This document shows, piece after piece, positions 37,459 to 46,590 of a stretch of DNA of 64,000 bases (position 1 is its first letter; every line of letters starts with the position of its first letter). A program made the translations under genes and the position numbers. This DNA comes from Sphingomonas sp. NFR15 (lineage in GTDB: Bacteria; Pseudomonadota; Alphaproteobacteria; Sphingomonadales; Sphingomonadaceae): NCBI RefSeq assembly GCF_900103265.1, contig NZ_FMWX01000001.1:749753-813752 (forward strand), read 5' to 3'. The notes under the pieces were generated by a model. The model saw only the letters and a program-made list of their open reading frames with translations. It made no database searches and was not told the DNA's origin.

Positions 37459-38127
37459 GTGCCGACGCTTGGCCTCATCCACAATTCGCCGGTGCTCGCG
37501 CCGATTTTCAATGAGATCGCGGCGCGGATCATGCCCGACGTGCGCATCCTGCACTTCGTCGATGAAAGCACGATCAAGAATACGATCGCCGCCGGCTATC
37601 TCCAGAAGGCGACCAAGCGGCAGGTGATCGGTCTGGTCGGCTCGGCGTTCAACGCCGGGTGCGACGCGGCGCTCGTCACCTGTTCGTCGATCGGCCCGGC
37701 GGTGGACATGGCGGCTGAGCTGTACGATCAGCCCGTGCTGCGCGTCGATCGGCCGATGGCGGAGAAGGCCGTCGCGATGGGTAGCCGGATCGGCGTGGTC
37801 GCGACGCTGACGACCACGCTCACGCCGACCGCCGATCTGGTGCGGCTGGTGGCGCAAGAGCAGGGCCGGACGGTCGAGATCGTCGAGCACGTCTGCGATG
37901 GCGCCTTCGCGGCGGTGATGGCAGGAGACGGCGCGACTCACGACCGCATCGTCGGCGAGGCGCTGACCGACGCGATGCGGGGCATGGACGTCATCATCCT
38001 CGCGCAAGCCTCGATGGCGCGGGTCGTCGCGGCCTTGCCCGAGGGAGCGCTGCCGGCGCCGGTGCTCTCCAGCCCCGAACTCGGCATGGCGCGCGCGAGG
38101 GATCTGCTCGCGGGCCTCGCGCAGTGA
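37459..38127 (+). CDS. Asp/Glu/hydantoin racemase-superfamily protein lacking the second cysteine
   Basis: 222 residues. The fold is suggested by TLGLIHNSPVLAP at the start and ALVTCSSIGPAV, which supplies the first catalytic Cys (Cys75). In true two-base racemases a second Cys lies in an (L)xCTGM-type motif; here the matching place reads ILAQASMARV (about 180-189), so the second Cys is missing. It may therefore be a decarboxylase, isomerase or non-racemising member. GAGAGGA precedes the GTG start, 11 bases after the GH78 gene, and its stop overlaps the MFS gene. Its role in the sugar operon is unknown. Confidence 0.7.
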   Translation: MPTLGLIHNSPVLAPIFNEIAARIMPDVRILHFVDESTIKNTIAAGYLQKATKRQVIGLVGSAFNAGCDAALVTCSSIGPAVDMAAELYDQPVLRVDRPMAEKAVAMGSRIGVVATLTTTLTPTADLVRLVAQEQGRTVEIVEHVCDGAFAAVMAGDGATHDRIVGEALTDAMRGMDVIILAQASMARVVAALPEGALPAPVLSSPELGMARARDLLAGLAQ

Positions 38128-39368
38128 AGAAACGGCGCATCGTACTGGGCTTCCTCGCGACGCTATCGGTCATCACCTTCATCGACCGGCTCGCGATCGC
38201 GGTGACGGGGCCGACGATGCAGAAGGATCTGAACATCAGCCCCGCGCAATGGGGCTGGGTGCTGAGCGCCTATGTAATCGCCTATGCGGTGTTCGAAGTG
38301 CCCTCGGGCGCGCTCGGCGATCGGCACGGTTATCGTAAGGAATTGTCGCGGATCACGGTCTGGTGGTCGGTGTTCACGGCGGCGACCGCCTTGTGCCGCA
38401 ACTTCTGGCAGCTCGCCAGCGCGCGTTTCCTGTTCGGGCTTGGCGCGGCCGGCGCGTATCCGAACATGTCGGGCGTGCTCTATCGCTGGTTGCCGGCGCG
38501 GGAGCGGGCGCGCGGACAAGGCGTGATCTGGGCCGCGAGCCGGCTCGGCGGCGGGCTGGCACCGTTGCTGCTGGTGCCGGCCAACGCGATGTTCGGTTGG
38601 CGGGCGGTGTTCGCGATCCTCGGCGCGCTCGGCTTCGTCTGGGCGATCGCGTGGTGGCGCTGGTTCCACGACCGCCCCGAGGCGCAGCCCGGCATCACCG
38701 CGGAGGAAGTCGCCAAGATCGGCGGCGATGCCGGCGCGGCGCATTCGGGGACGCCGTGGCGGCGGCTGCTGGCGTTGCCGCAGCTCTGGCTGATCGCGGC
38801 GGCCTATGGCTTCTATGCGTTCGGGAGCTGGTTCTTCTTCGGTTGGTTCCCGACTTGGATGGTGAAGGGCGCGGGCTTCACCGTCGGCGAGATGGGCGTG
38901 TACGGATCGATCCCGTTCCTGCTCGGCATCGTTGGCAACCTCGCGGGCGGCATCTTGTGCGATCGGCTCGCCGAGCGGATCGGCATCCGGCGGGCGTACA
39001 GCCTGATCGCGGCGGTGTGCCTGACGATCACCGCTGCGCTGCTGGTGGCGATGAGCCTGGCGGCGGGGAAATTCACCATCATCGTCCTTGCGGGGGCGGC
39101 GTTCATGGTGATGGACCTGATGCTGCCGGCGGCGTGGGCGATGTGCATGGCGATCGGCGGGCGGTGCGGCGGCACGGCGAGCGGCGTGATGAACACCGCG
39201 GGCAATATCGGCGGCTTCGTCTGCTCGGTCGCGTTCGGCTATGTCGTCGCGGCGACGGGGAATTACGATCTGCCGTTGCAGGGCGTGGCGGCGATGGTGC
39301 TGATCGCGGCGGGCATCTTCGCGTTCATCGACTGTACCAAGGGACTCGGCGCCGATAGCGGGGCGTGA
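38124..39368 (+). CDS. MFS transporter, anion:cation symporter (hexuronate/acid sugar) type
   Basis: 414 residues, twelve membrane segments. The N-terminus (FIDRLAIAVTGPTMQKDL), the loop GALGDRHGYRK and FGLGAAGAYPNMSGVLYRWLP are typical of the ACS family, which carries glucarate, galactonate, hexuronates and related organic anions. The GTG start overlaps the upstream stop by 4 bases, making it the last gene of the DeoR operon. An acid-sugar transporter beside apiose genes hints that apionate or a uronate is also taken up; this is inferred. No clear terminator follows within 130 bases. Confidence 0.83.
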   Translation: MKKRRIVLGFLATLSVITFIDRLAIAVTGPTMQKDLNISPAQWGWVLSAYVIAYAVFEVPSGALGDRHGYRKELSRITVWWSVFTAATALCRNFWQLASARFLFGLGAAGAYPNMSGVLYRWLPARERARGQGVIWAASRLGGGLAPLLLVPANAMFGWRAVFAILGALGFVWAIAWWRWFHDRPEAQPGITAEEVAKIGGDAGAAHSGTPWRRLLALPQLWLIAAAYGFYAFGSWFFFGWFPTWMVKGAGFTVGEMGVYGSIPFLLGIVGNLAGGILCDRLAERIGIRRAYSLIAAVCLTITAALLVAMSLAAGKFTIIVLAGAAFMVMDLMLPAAWAMCMAIGGRCGGTASGVMNTAGNIGGFVCSVAFGYVVAATGNYDLPLQGVAAMVLIAAGIFAFIDCTKGLGADSGA

Positions 39369-39504
39369 AAGATGGCTAACGTCGCGCAGAGCGAGCGCGG
39401 TCGGGGCGCGTGGCTTTTGGGCCGGCGGGAGAGGCATTCGAGCGGCGCGCGACCGGCAGTGTGGCAGGTTTCGGGCGTGTAGGACAGGCCCGATGCCGCG
39501 CGCG

Positions 39505-39729
39505 TCAGCCCGGCGCCTTGGGGCCGGCGATCGGATCCTTGGTGGCTATCATCACGTAGAAATCGGCCTCCGCACCGCTTCGCCACACGACGCCGTCCTC
39601 GCTTTCGCGCGCGAGCACGACCTGGTCGGTCGGGCCGATCACCATGACGGTATAGTCGTTGGCGTAATTGACGGCCATCGCGTCGGCGGCGGCCTTGTCG
39701 GCATAAGCGAGTATGACGGTTCGGGACAT
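39505..39729 (-). CDS. Small hypothetical protein
   Basis: 74 residues, beginning MSRTVILAYADKAAADA, with no membrane segment or known motif. It looks like a small alpha/beta domain. CAGGAG lies 7 bases before the ATG at 39,729, which supports it as a real gene despite its size. A GTG at 39,732 is an alternative. It follows the lipoprotein gene on the same strand by 22 bases. Confidence 0.5.
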   Translation of the reverse strand: MSRTVILAYADKAAADAMAVNYANDYTVMVIGPTDQVVLARESEDGVVWRSGAEADFYVMIATKDPIAGPKAPG

Positions 39730-39751
39730 CACATGGCTCCTGCGCAGGGGT

Positions 39752-40588
39752 TCAGGGGATGGTCCAGGCGGCGAAAGCGGCGTCGAACGCCGCCTTCCTC
39801 GCGGTGTAGAACGGTCGATAGGGATCGTTCTCGGTCACGGCCTTCCGGCACGGATCGACCGCGGTGCAATCGTCGGCGACACCCACGCTCGTCGCGCCCG
39901 CCGCCGCCTCGAACGCCTTCATCTTGGCGCCGAGCTGGCGCGGGTCGGTAAGCGTGATCTTGGCGAGCAGCCCGTCGCGGAAGGCGGAATAGGCGTCGCG
40001 CATCGCCACGCCCTTTGTGAAAGCGGTCTCGCCGCCGAACAACGCCGCGAGGGTGGCAGGCTCGGGCGGCCCCTTCCTGGCGGCCTCCTTGGCGGCGTCT
40101 CCCACCGCGACGACCGAGGCCCCGCCGGTGTAGGCGAGGATCTGCGCCGCCATGCCGGTCGCGAAATATTGCGCGAGACCGCCCTTCCCGCTCGATCCGT
40201 CCACGCGCGCCCCGGCATCGAAGGTCGCGCCGAAGCTGGCGAGCACCGAATAGCTGTCCTGCGCCTCGCCCTTCATCGCCACGAGCGAGCAGGGATGGAC
40301 CGCAAAGCCGGACCCGCCGACGACCGTCACCGGCGTGGTCAGATCGCACGGTTTCTGGGTGTGGCCGTCGTCCGCGACGTTGGCGACGAGCGGCATGACC
40401 ACCGCCTCCTGCCGCGAATAGCCGATGTTGACCTCGGGCACGCTGGTCGGGCTGGTGCCCGCGCGAATGCCGAAATGCGTGTTGGTCCCGAACAGCAAGG
40501 TGTTGCTGTGACGCGTCGATTGCACGCAGCCGCCCGCGAGGGCGACCGCCGTCAGTGCCGCAAACTTCCGGTATAATCCGCCACGCAT
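39752..40588 (-). CDS. Hypothetical lipoprotein
   Basis: 278 residues. The leader FAALTAVALAGGC carries a lipobox. The mature part has strands such as LLFGTNTHFGIRAG and VNIGYSRQEAVVMPLVAN that read like a beta-rich outer-membrane-associated domain, followed by helices. No family is recognised by eye. The start at 40,588 lies inside the end of the upstream lipoprotein gene (37-base overlap), so the two are probably co-expressed. Confidence 0.62.
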   Translation of the reverse strand: MRGGLYRKFAALTAVALAGGCVQSTRHSNTLLFGTNTHFGIRAGTSPTSVPEVNIGYSRQEAVVMPLVANVADDGHTQKPCDLTTPVTVVGGSGFAVHPCSLVAMKGEAQDSYSVLASFGATFDAGARVDGSSGKGGLAQYFATGMAAQILAYTGGASVVAVGDAAKEAARKGPPEPATLAALFGGETAFTKGVAMRDAYSAFRDGLLAKITLTDPRQLGAKMKAFEAAAGATSVGVADDCTAVDPCRKAVTENDPYRPFYTARKAAFDAAFAAWTIP

Positions 40589-40920
40589 GCGTTCCGCCCC
40601 TCCAGCGCCCGCAGCACCTCCGCCGCGTTGCGCGCCTCCACGCCCGACCGGATCACGACGAGAAGCTGACATTTGGCCGGATCCGCTTCGACCCAAGTGT
40701 CAGAACGCCAACCGAGCCAGGGGCCGCGATGCCAGCCCGCCCCCGCCGTCTTCACGGAATACGCCACAAGGTCTCCGGCTCGATCCGGCACCGTCACACG
40801 CACCACGCCGAGGTACACCCGGCTTTCACCCCGATCGGCCACCTGCACGCTCGTACAGCCGCAGAGCGCCAACGCCACGCAGATGACACCCCGCAGAACC
40901 GATCCCCCCGAGTCGCACAT
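40552..40920 (-). CDS. Small hypothetical lipoprotein
   Basis: About 122 residues with the lipobox-bearing leader GVICVALALCGC. The rest is a small domain with VYLGVVRVTVPDR and CQLLVVIRSG strands and a C-terminal Cys-containing helix. No known family is evident. The start is uncertain: a GTG at 40,941 is also in frame and neither has a strong binding site. It overlaps the following lipoprotein gene by 37 bases. Confidence 0.5.
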   Translation of the reverse strand: MCDSGGSVLRGVICVALALCGCTSVQVADRGESRVYLGVVRVTVPDRAGDLVAYSVKTAGAGWHRGPWLGWRSDTWVEADPAKCQLLVVIRSGVEARNAAEVLRALEGRNACVADYTGSLRH

Positions 40921-41128
40921 CAAGAGTAACACACTGACCAAGCTCGTCGATATGGGCCACGATACTATGACACGACTTTAGCGCCGATACGGGTATTCCA
41001 CGGTATCACGATCCGCTACTCGCCCTATTCGGCATGGCATCGGGCACGGAAATGGGCCTGCTTGGATCAACCTTGGCGCGATGCGCGCGGCCCGTTCGCC
41101 GGACGCGTGCCGACCGAAGCGGGCGGCT

Positions 41129-42199
41129 TCACGCGTCGGCGCGCACCGTCGCGCCGTGGCCGACCAGCGCCGCCGTCTCCCGCGCGATCTGTTCCTCCTC
41201 GTCGGGGGCGCACACGCGAACGCCGACGGCACCGGCCTCGCCGGCGCGCGGCACGCCCGCCCAGGCGAGGTCCGCGCAGATCGCGTCGCGCGTGGCGGCA
41301 TCATGCTCGCCGATGCCGCCGCTGAAGACGAGCATGTCGATTCCGCCGAGACTGACGATCATCGCGGCGATCTGCTTGGCGACCGACCGGCAGAAGATGT
41401 CGATCGCGAGCCGCGCCTCGGGCGCCGCCTCCCGCGCCTCCCGGAGCGTCCGCATGTCGCCAGAGCGATCCGAAACGCCGAGCAGACCCGATTTCTTGTC
41501 CACCAGTTCCTCGAGCGTCGCCGCCGTCATGCCCCGCTCGCGCAGCAGGAACAGCAGGACGCCGGGATCGATATCGCCGCTGCGCGTCGCCATCACGACC
41601 CCGCCCGACGGGGTCAGCCCCATCGAGGTATCGACGGAACGGCCGGCGCGAACCGCGGTCACGCTGGCGCCGCTGCCGAGATGCGCGATTACGAGGCGTT
41701 CGGGAAGATCGTCGCCGAGCTGCCGGACGATCGACCGGCACGACAGGCCGTGGAAGCCATACCGGCGGATGCCCTCGGCGCGAAGCCGCGCGGGCACGGG
41801 CAGCACCGCCGCGACCGGCGGCAGATCGCGGTGGAAGCCGGTGTCGAAACAGGCGACTTGCGGAATATCGGGGAAGCGCCGCCGCGCCGCGCCGATCAGC
41901 GACAGCGCCGCCGGGCCGTGCAGCGGCGCGAACGCGCACGCCGCCTCCAGCCGCGAAGTCACGTCCGCATCGACCACGACCGGATCGAACAGGTCGGGGC
42001 CGCCGTGGACGATGCGGTGGCCGATCGCGTCCGGCGTCGCGCCGTCGAGCTTGGCGGCGATCGCATCGAAGCCTTCGGCATGGTCCGCCCCCGCCACGGT
42101 GCCGCCCGCGACGGCTTCGCAACGGTTCCCGTCGATCGTGAAAGCGCCGTATTTCAACGACGACGAACCGGCGTTGAGCGCGAGGATCAGCGCGCCCAT
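41129..42199 (-). CDS. ackA: Acetate kinase
   Basis: 356 residues, somewhat shorter than the usual 400. The acetate/propionate kinase signatures are present: [12 protein letters not shown] at the N-terminus, [11 protein letters not shown] and the ATP loop HLGSGASV in mid-sequence, and [10 protein letters not shown] near the end. It converts acetyl phosphate and ADP to acetate and ATP. Its ATG overlaps the end of the phosphoketolase gene by 13 bases, so the two form an operon in which the acetyl phosphate made by phosphoketolase is cashed in for ATP. Confidence 0.92.
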   Translation of the reverse strand: MGALILALNAGSSSLKYGAFTIDGNRCEAVAGGTVAGADHAEGFDAIAAKLDGATPDAIGHRIVHGGPDLFDPVVVDADVTSRLEAACAFAPLHGPAALSLIGAARRRFPDIPQVACFDTGFHRDLPPVAAVLPVPARLRAEGIRRYGFHGLSCRSIVRQLGDDLPERLVIAHLGSGASVTAVRAGRSVDTSMGLTPSGGVVMATRSGDIDPGVLLFLLRERGMTAATLEELVDKKSGLLGVSDRSGDMRTLREAREAAPEARLAIDIFCRSVAKQIAAMIVSLGGIDMLVFSGGIGEHDAATRDAICADLAWAGVPRAGEAGAVGVRVCAPDEEEQIARETAALVGHGATVRADA

Positions 42200-44598
42200 C
42201 GCCAGTCGCGCACCTCCGGCAGATCATCCCCCTGTTCGGCGACATGGAGCTTGTGCCGCTCCATCATCGCCCAATAGCGCGCCGTCGCGGCGGGCACGTG
42301 ATCCTTGAGGCGTGGCACCCGTTCGATCGCATCGAGCGCGAGCCGGTAGCGATCGAGATCGTTCATCACCACCATGTCGAAGGGGGTCGTGGTCGTGCCC
42401 TCGCCTTTGTAGCCGCGGACGTGGAAATTGTGGTGCCCGGCGCGCGCATAGGCGAGCCGGTGGATGAGCGACGCATAGCCGTGGAAGGCGAAGATCACCG
42501 GCTTGTCGGTGGTGAACATCGCATCGAACGCGCGATCATCGAGCCCGTGCGGATGCGCCTTCTGCGGCTGCAACACCATCAGATCGACCACGTTGACGAC
42601 GCGGACGCGGATGTCCGGCACATAGTCCCGCAGCAGCATGGCGGCGGCGAGAGTCTCCAGCGTCGGCACGTCCCCCGCGCAGGCGAGCACCACATCGGGA
42701 TCGCCCTCGTCGCTGGCCCAATCCCAGACGCCCGCGCCGATGGTGCAATGGCGCACCGCCGCCTCGATATCGAGCCACTGAAGCTCGGGCTGTTTGCCGG
42801 CGACGATGACGTTGATGTAGCCGCGGCTGCGCAGGCAATGGTCCGCCACCGACAGCAGGCAATTGGCATCGGGCGGTAGATAGATGCGCGCGACGTCGGC
42901 GGTCTTGTTCGCGACATGATCGAGGAAGCCGGGATCCTGGTGCGACGACCCGTTATGGTCCTGCCGCCACACGTGCGAGGTGAGCAGATAGTTGAGCGAC
43001 GCGATCGGCTTGCGCCACGGGATCACGCGCGTGGTCTTGAGCCATTTGGCATGTTGATTGACCATCGAATCGACGATGTGGACGAACGCCTCATAGCAGG
43101 AGAACAGCCCGTGGCGGCCGGTGAGCAGATAGCCCTCCAGCCAGCCCTGGCAGAGATGCTCGCTGAGCACCTCCATCACGCGGCCATCGGTGCTGAGATC
43201 GGTATCGTCGGGGAGCGTTTCGGCCATCCACCGCTTGCCGGTGACGTCATAGACCGCTTGCAGGCGGTTCGAGGCGGTCTCGTCCGGGCCGAACAGGCGC
43301 AGATTGGCGCCGGCGAGATTGAGCGCCATCGCGTCCTTGAGATACCGCCCAAGCGTCGCGGTGGCCGCCGCTTCGACGCAACCGGGCGTCGCCACCGCCA
43401 CGGCATGCGCGCGGAAATCGGGCAGGACGAGCGGGCGCATCAGCTCACCCCCGTTCGCATGCGGGTTCGAGCCCATCCGGCGGTGGCCGGTCGGTGCGAG
43501 ACCGGCGAACGCCTCGCGGAACTTGCCATTGGCGTCGAACAGCTCGTCGGGCCGGTAGCTGCGCAGCCATGTTTCAAGCTGGACGAGATGCTCGGGATCG
43601 TTGAAATCGGCGATCGGCACCTGATGCGCGCGCCACGTTCCTTCGACCGGCTTGCCATCGACGCGCTTCGGCCCGGTCCAGCCCTTGGGGGTGCGCAGCA
43701 CGATCACCGGCCAGGCCGGCCGATCGCCCGCCGCGCCGGAGCGCGCGTGCCGCTGGATGTCGCGGATGCGGGCGAGCGCGGTATCGAGCGTCGCCGCCAG
43801 TTCCTGATGGACGATCATCGGATCATCGCCGCCGACGAACAGCGGTTCGTGGCCGTAGCCGCGCATCAGGCTGGCGAGTTCGTCCTCGGGGATGCGCGCG
43901 AGGACGGTCGGGTTGGCGATCTTGAAGCCGTTGAGATGCAGGATCGGCAGGACCGCGCCGTCGCTGGCGGGATTGAGGAACTTGTTGCTGTGCCAGCTCG
44001 CGGCGAGCGCGCCGGTCTCGGCCTCGCCGTCGCCGATCACGCAGGCGACGACCAGATCGGGATTGTCGAACGCGGCGCCATAGGCGTGGGCGAGCGCATA
44101 GCCGAGTTCGCCGCCCTCATGAATCGAACCGGGGGTTTCGGGCGCGACATGGCTGGGGACACCGCCGGGCCAGGAGAATTGCCGGAACAGCCGCTCCATC
44201 CCGCCCCGGCTGCGCTCGATCGCCGGATAGCGTTCGGTATAGGAACCTTCGAGATAGGTGTGCGCGACCAGCCCCGGCCCGCCGTGGCCGGGGCCGATGA
44301 TCGCGATCATGTTCACGTCCTGCTCGACGATCAGCCGGTTGAGATGGACGTAGAGCAGGTTGAGCCCCGGCGTGGTGCCCCAATGGCCGAGCAGCCGGGG
44401 CTTGATGTCGGCGCGGGTGAGCGGCCGCTCCAGCAGCGGATTGGCGCGCAGATAGATCTGGCCGACCGAGAGGTAATTGGCGGCGCGCCAATAGCCGTGC
44501 ATGCGGTGGAGCAACTCGGCGGAGAGCGGCCCCGCCGGCGCGCCGGGCGCCCGTTCCAGCTCCGCCTGTTCGACTCCGGTCTGTGTCGTCACGGTCAA
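42187..44598 (-). CDS. xfp: Xylulose-5-phosphate/fructose-6-phosphate phosphoketolase
   Basis: 803 residues, full length for the family. Clear motifs are YLSVGQIYL with [10 protein letters not shown] early, [10 protein letters not shown], the ThDP-binding [10 protein letters not shown] and the late [13 protein letters not shown]. It splits xylulose 5-phosphate (and usually fructose 6-phosphate) with phosphate into acetyl phosphate plus glyceraldehyde 3-phosphate or erythrose 4-phosphate. A TTG start at 44,598 lies 7 bases after AGGAG; a GTG two codons later is possible. Coupled to ackA. It would consume the xylulose 5-phosphate produced by the apulose-4-phosphate transketolase encoded 10 kb away, a metabolic link that is inferred. 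Confidence 0.93.
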   Translation of the reverse strand: MTVTTQTGVEQAELERAPGAPAGPLSAELLHRMHGYWRAANYLSVGQIYLRANPLLERPLTRADIKPRLLGHWGTTPGLNLLYVHLNRLIVEQDVNMIAIIGPGHGGPGLVAHTYLEGSYTERYPAIERSRGGMERLFRQFSWPGGVPSHVAPETPGSIHEGGELGYALAHAYGAAFDNPDLVVACVIGDGEAETGALAASWHSNKFLNPASDGAVLPILHLNGFKIANPTVLARIPEDELASLMRGYGHEPLFVGGDDPMIVHQELAATLDTALARIRDIQRHARSGAAGDRPAWPVIVLRTPKGWTGPKRVDGKPVEGTWRAHQVPIADFNDPEHLVQLETWLRSYRPDELFDANGKFREAFAGLAPTGHRRMGSNPHANGGELMRPLVLPDFRAHAVAVATPGCVEAAATATLGRYLKDAMALNLAGANLRLFGPDETASNRLQAVYDVTGKRWMAETLPDDTDLSTDGRVMEVLSEHLCQGWLEGYLLTGRHGLFSCYEAFVHIVDSMVNQHAKWLKTTRVIPWRKPIASLNYLLTSHVWRQDHNGSSHQDPGFLDHVANKTADVARIYLPPDANCLLSVADHCLRSRGYINVIVAGKQPELQWLDIEAAVRHCTIGAGVWDWASDEGDPDVVLACAGDVPTLETLAAAMLLRDYVPDIRVRVVNVVDLMVLQPQKAHPHGLDDRAFDAMFTTDKPVIFAFHGYASLIHRLAYARAGHHNFHVRGYKGEGTTTTPFDMVVMNDLDRYRLALDAIERVPRLKDHVPAATARYWAMMERHKLHVAEQGDDLPEVRDWRWAR

Positions 44599-44785
44599 GG
44601 CCCTGCTCCTCTTGCGTCTCGAACGGGCGCGCGCTGGACGCGGCAGCGCCGGCGCGAGACGGTACCCACGATGGGCGCTTGTACCACAGCGCGGGCGGCG
44701 GGCGAAAGCCGAAGCGGGGCCGAACGGCCGGGCCGGTTCGCGCGCGGGGTGGATGCGGCGCGGGCATCCGCGCTATGGCGCGGCG

Positions 44786-45424
44786 ATGCGCCGCTACGAA
44801 CACCCCCACCGCCTGCTCGCGATCGGGCTCGCCGCGCTGGCGGGCTTCGTCGATGCGCTCGGCTTTCTGAAGCTGGGCGGGATGTTCGTGTCGTTCATGA
44901 GCGGCAATTCGACGCGGCTCGCGGTCGGCGTCGCCGGTGATCCGCGCGGCAGCCTGTTCGTGGGCGCGGTGATCGCGGCGTTCGTGATCGGGGTGATGGC
45001 GGGTGCGACCGTGGGGCGCCTGGCCGGGCGCTGGCGCAAGCAGGCGGTGCTGGGGTTCGTTCTGCTGGAGCTGATCGTCGCGGCATCGCTCGACAGCGGC
45101 CCGGTGGTGGCGCCGCTGCTGATGGCGAGCGCGATGGGGGCGCTCAACGCGGTGTTCCAGCGCGACGGCGAGGTCAGCGTCGGCGTGACCTATATGACGG
45201 GCACGCTCGTCAAGTTCGGGCAGCATCTCGCCGCCGCGTTCGCCGGGGGGCCGCGCTTCGCGTGGGTGCCGTATCTGCTGCTGTGGCTCGGGCTGGTGAC
45301 GGGCGCGGTCGCCGGCGCGGCGGTGTACCCCGCGCTGGGGCTGACGGCGCTGTGGATCGCGGTGGCGGCGACGGCGCTGCTGCTGGCGGGAACGGTCGCG
45401 ATCGGGCCGGTGCGGGAGGTTTGA
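44786..45424 (+). CDS. YoaK-family (DUF1275) membrane protein
   Basis: 212 residues with about six membrane segments. The family opening GFVDALGFLKLGGMFVSFMSGNSTRLA and the mid-protein MGALNAVFQR followed by VTYMTGTLVKFG are characteristic of DUF1275. Function is not established. The frame is open upstream to 44,501, but homology begins at the ATG at 44,786; that upstream part is the antisense of the phosphoketolase start. It converges on the Rap1a-like gene with 6 bases between stops. Confidence 0.85.
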   Translation: MRRYEHPHRLLAIGLAALAGFVDALGFLKLGGMFVSFMSGNSTRLAVGVAGDPRGSLFVGAVIAAFVIGVMAGATVGRLAGRWRKQAVLGFVLLELIVAASLDSGPVVAPLLMASAMGALNAVFQRDGEVSVGVTYMTGTLVKFGQHLAAAFAGGPRFAWVPYLLLWLGLVTGAVAGAAVYPALGLTALWIAVAATALLLAGTVAIGPVREV

Positions 45425-45430
45425 GCCGGC

Positions 45431-45748
45431 TCACTTGCGGCAGGGATAGGCCTTCTTGAACGCGCGCAGGACGATGATGCTGCCCTGCCGATCGCGATCC
45501 TCCGGGTGCTTGTTCATATATTTGACGGTGACGGCGGCGAGCTTCTTGATCGTCGCCTTGGTGGGGATGCAGACCTGCCGCACGTTGCGCCGGTTGGACC
45601 ATTGCGTGACGGCGATGCCGTCCGCCGCGCCCTCGACATAGCGCAGGCATTGCAACCGCTCGGACTCGTCGCCCTTGCACAAGGCGTACAGATCCTGCCC
45701 GTTCATGAAGGTGGCGCTTTCCGCCGCCAGAAGCATCATCAGGCCGAT
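45431..45748 (-). CDS. Rap1a/Tai-family immunity-like protein
   Basis: 105 residues. A short leader precedes FMNGQDLYALCKGD, then CLRYVEGAADG and a final Cys in AYPC, the Cys pattern of the Rap1a/Tai domain (type VI secretion amidase immunity proteins). Many genomes have solitary members in the periplasm with no toxin beside them, as here, so a role in immunity is not assumed. GAGGAG precedes the ATG at 45,748. Confidence 0.72.
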   Translation of the reverse strand: MGLMMLLAAESATFMNGQDLYALCKGDESERLQCLRYVEGAADGIAVTQWSNRRNVRQVCIPTKATIKKLAAVTVKYMNKHPEDRDRQGSIIVLRAFKKAYPCRK

Positions 45749-45850
45749 CATGTCGCTCTCCTCGCGCCCGCTGTTCGCATATCGCGCCGCGATCCACAAT
45801 CGGACGCGGGCGGCTTTGGCGATCGGGGCGATCCGGGGTACAAGCGCGGC

Positions 45851-46228
45851 ATGACTCGTTCGATGCCATCGCGCGCTGGCGCGATTCCGTTTGCGTTCGC
45901 CCTCGTCGCGGGGGTTTGCTGCTGGCCCGCTGTGGGCATCGCCCAGGCGCCGGAGCCGCCCGCGCCGCCGCCAGGCGACACGATCCGGCTGAGCGACGCC
46001 GAGCGCGACGCGATCCTCGACAGCAACACGGTGGAAAGCGCGGCGGCGGCGCGCGGTGAAGCGCGCGACGCGGGCGGTCCCGGCATCCACGGCGAGATCG
46101 GCGCGATGATCGGATCGAACGGGACGCGCGGCGCCTATGGCGTGGCGGCGATCCCGCTCGGCGACAATGCCGGCGCGGTGGTATCGTTCGAGAGCAGCCG
46201 ATTCGGCGGATATCGGCGCGGTCGCTGA
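45851..46228 (+). CDS. Hypothetical secreted protein
   Basis: 125 residues with a signal peptide (PFAFALVAGVCCWPAVGIAQA) followed by a Pro-rich segment and a Gly-rich region, IHGEIGAMIGSNGTRGAYGV, that resembles short beta-hairpin repeats. No domain is recognised. It is followed after 2 bases by another small gene on the same strand, suggesting an operon. It diverges from the Rap1a-like gene. Confidence 0.58.
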   Translation: MTRSMPSRAGAIPFAFALVAGVCCWPAVGIAQAPEPPAPPPGDTIRLSDAERDAILDSNTVESAAAARGEARDAGGPGIHGEIGAMIGSNGTRGAYGVAAIPLGDNAGAVVSFESSRFGGYRRGR

Positions 46229-46230
46229 GC

Positions 46231-46581
46231 GTGACGGCCGAATGGGACGGCGCGGCGGTGCGGACGTGGCTCGCGCGGCGGATCGCCTCCGCACGCGCCG
46301 AGCAGGTGCGGGCCGAGCGCGGCGGGTATGAATTCCACGACGATTGCGACAAGGCGGCGGCGGAAGAGATGGTGTGCGCCGCGCTGAAGGACAAAGCCTC
46401 GGTCGATGCGCAGAGCGCGTTCGCCGAGGAGGTGCGCGCGCTGCTGGCGCGTGACGACTATATCTGGCGCGGCGTGTATGACGATACGCGGTTCGACCGG
46501 CATGTCCGCAGCTATCTGCGCAAGCTCGCCAAGATGACCAAGACCAACGTCGGGTTCGGCAACGTCGCGCATTATCAGTGA
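46231..46581 (+). CDS. Hypothetical protein
   Basis: 116 residues, helical and charged, without leader or membrane segment (RTWLARRIASARAEQVRAER, then DDYIWRGVYDDTRFDRHVRS). A GTG start lies 2 bases after the preceding stop, implying coupling with the secreted protein gene. No family is recognised. It converges on the DUF1537 kinase gene with 9 bases between stops. Confidence 0.52.
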   Translation: MTAEWDGAAVRTWLARRIASARAEQVRAERGGYEFHDDCDKAAAEEMVCAALKDKASVDAQSAFAEEVRALLARDDYIWRGVYDDTRFDRHVRSYLRKLAKMTKTNVGFGNVAHYQ

Positions 46582-46590
46582 CGCACGGCG

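Noticed and set aside
45431..45748. Type VI secretion effector-immunity pair
   Set aside because: Only the immunity-like domain is present; neighbours show no amidase or secretion component.
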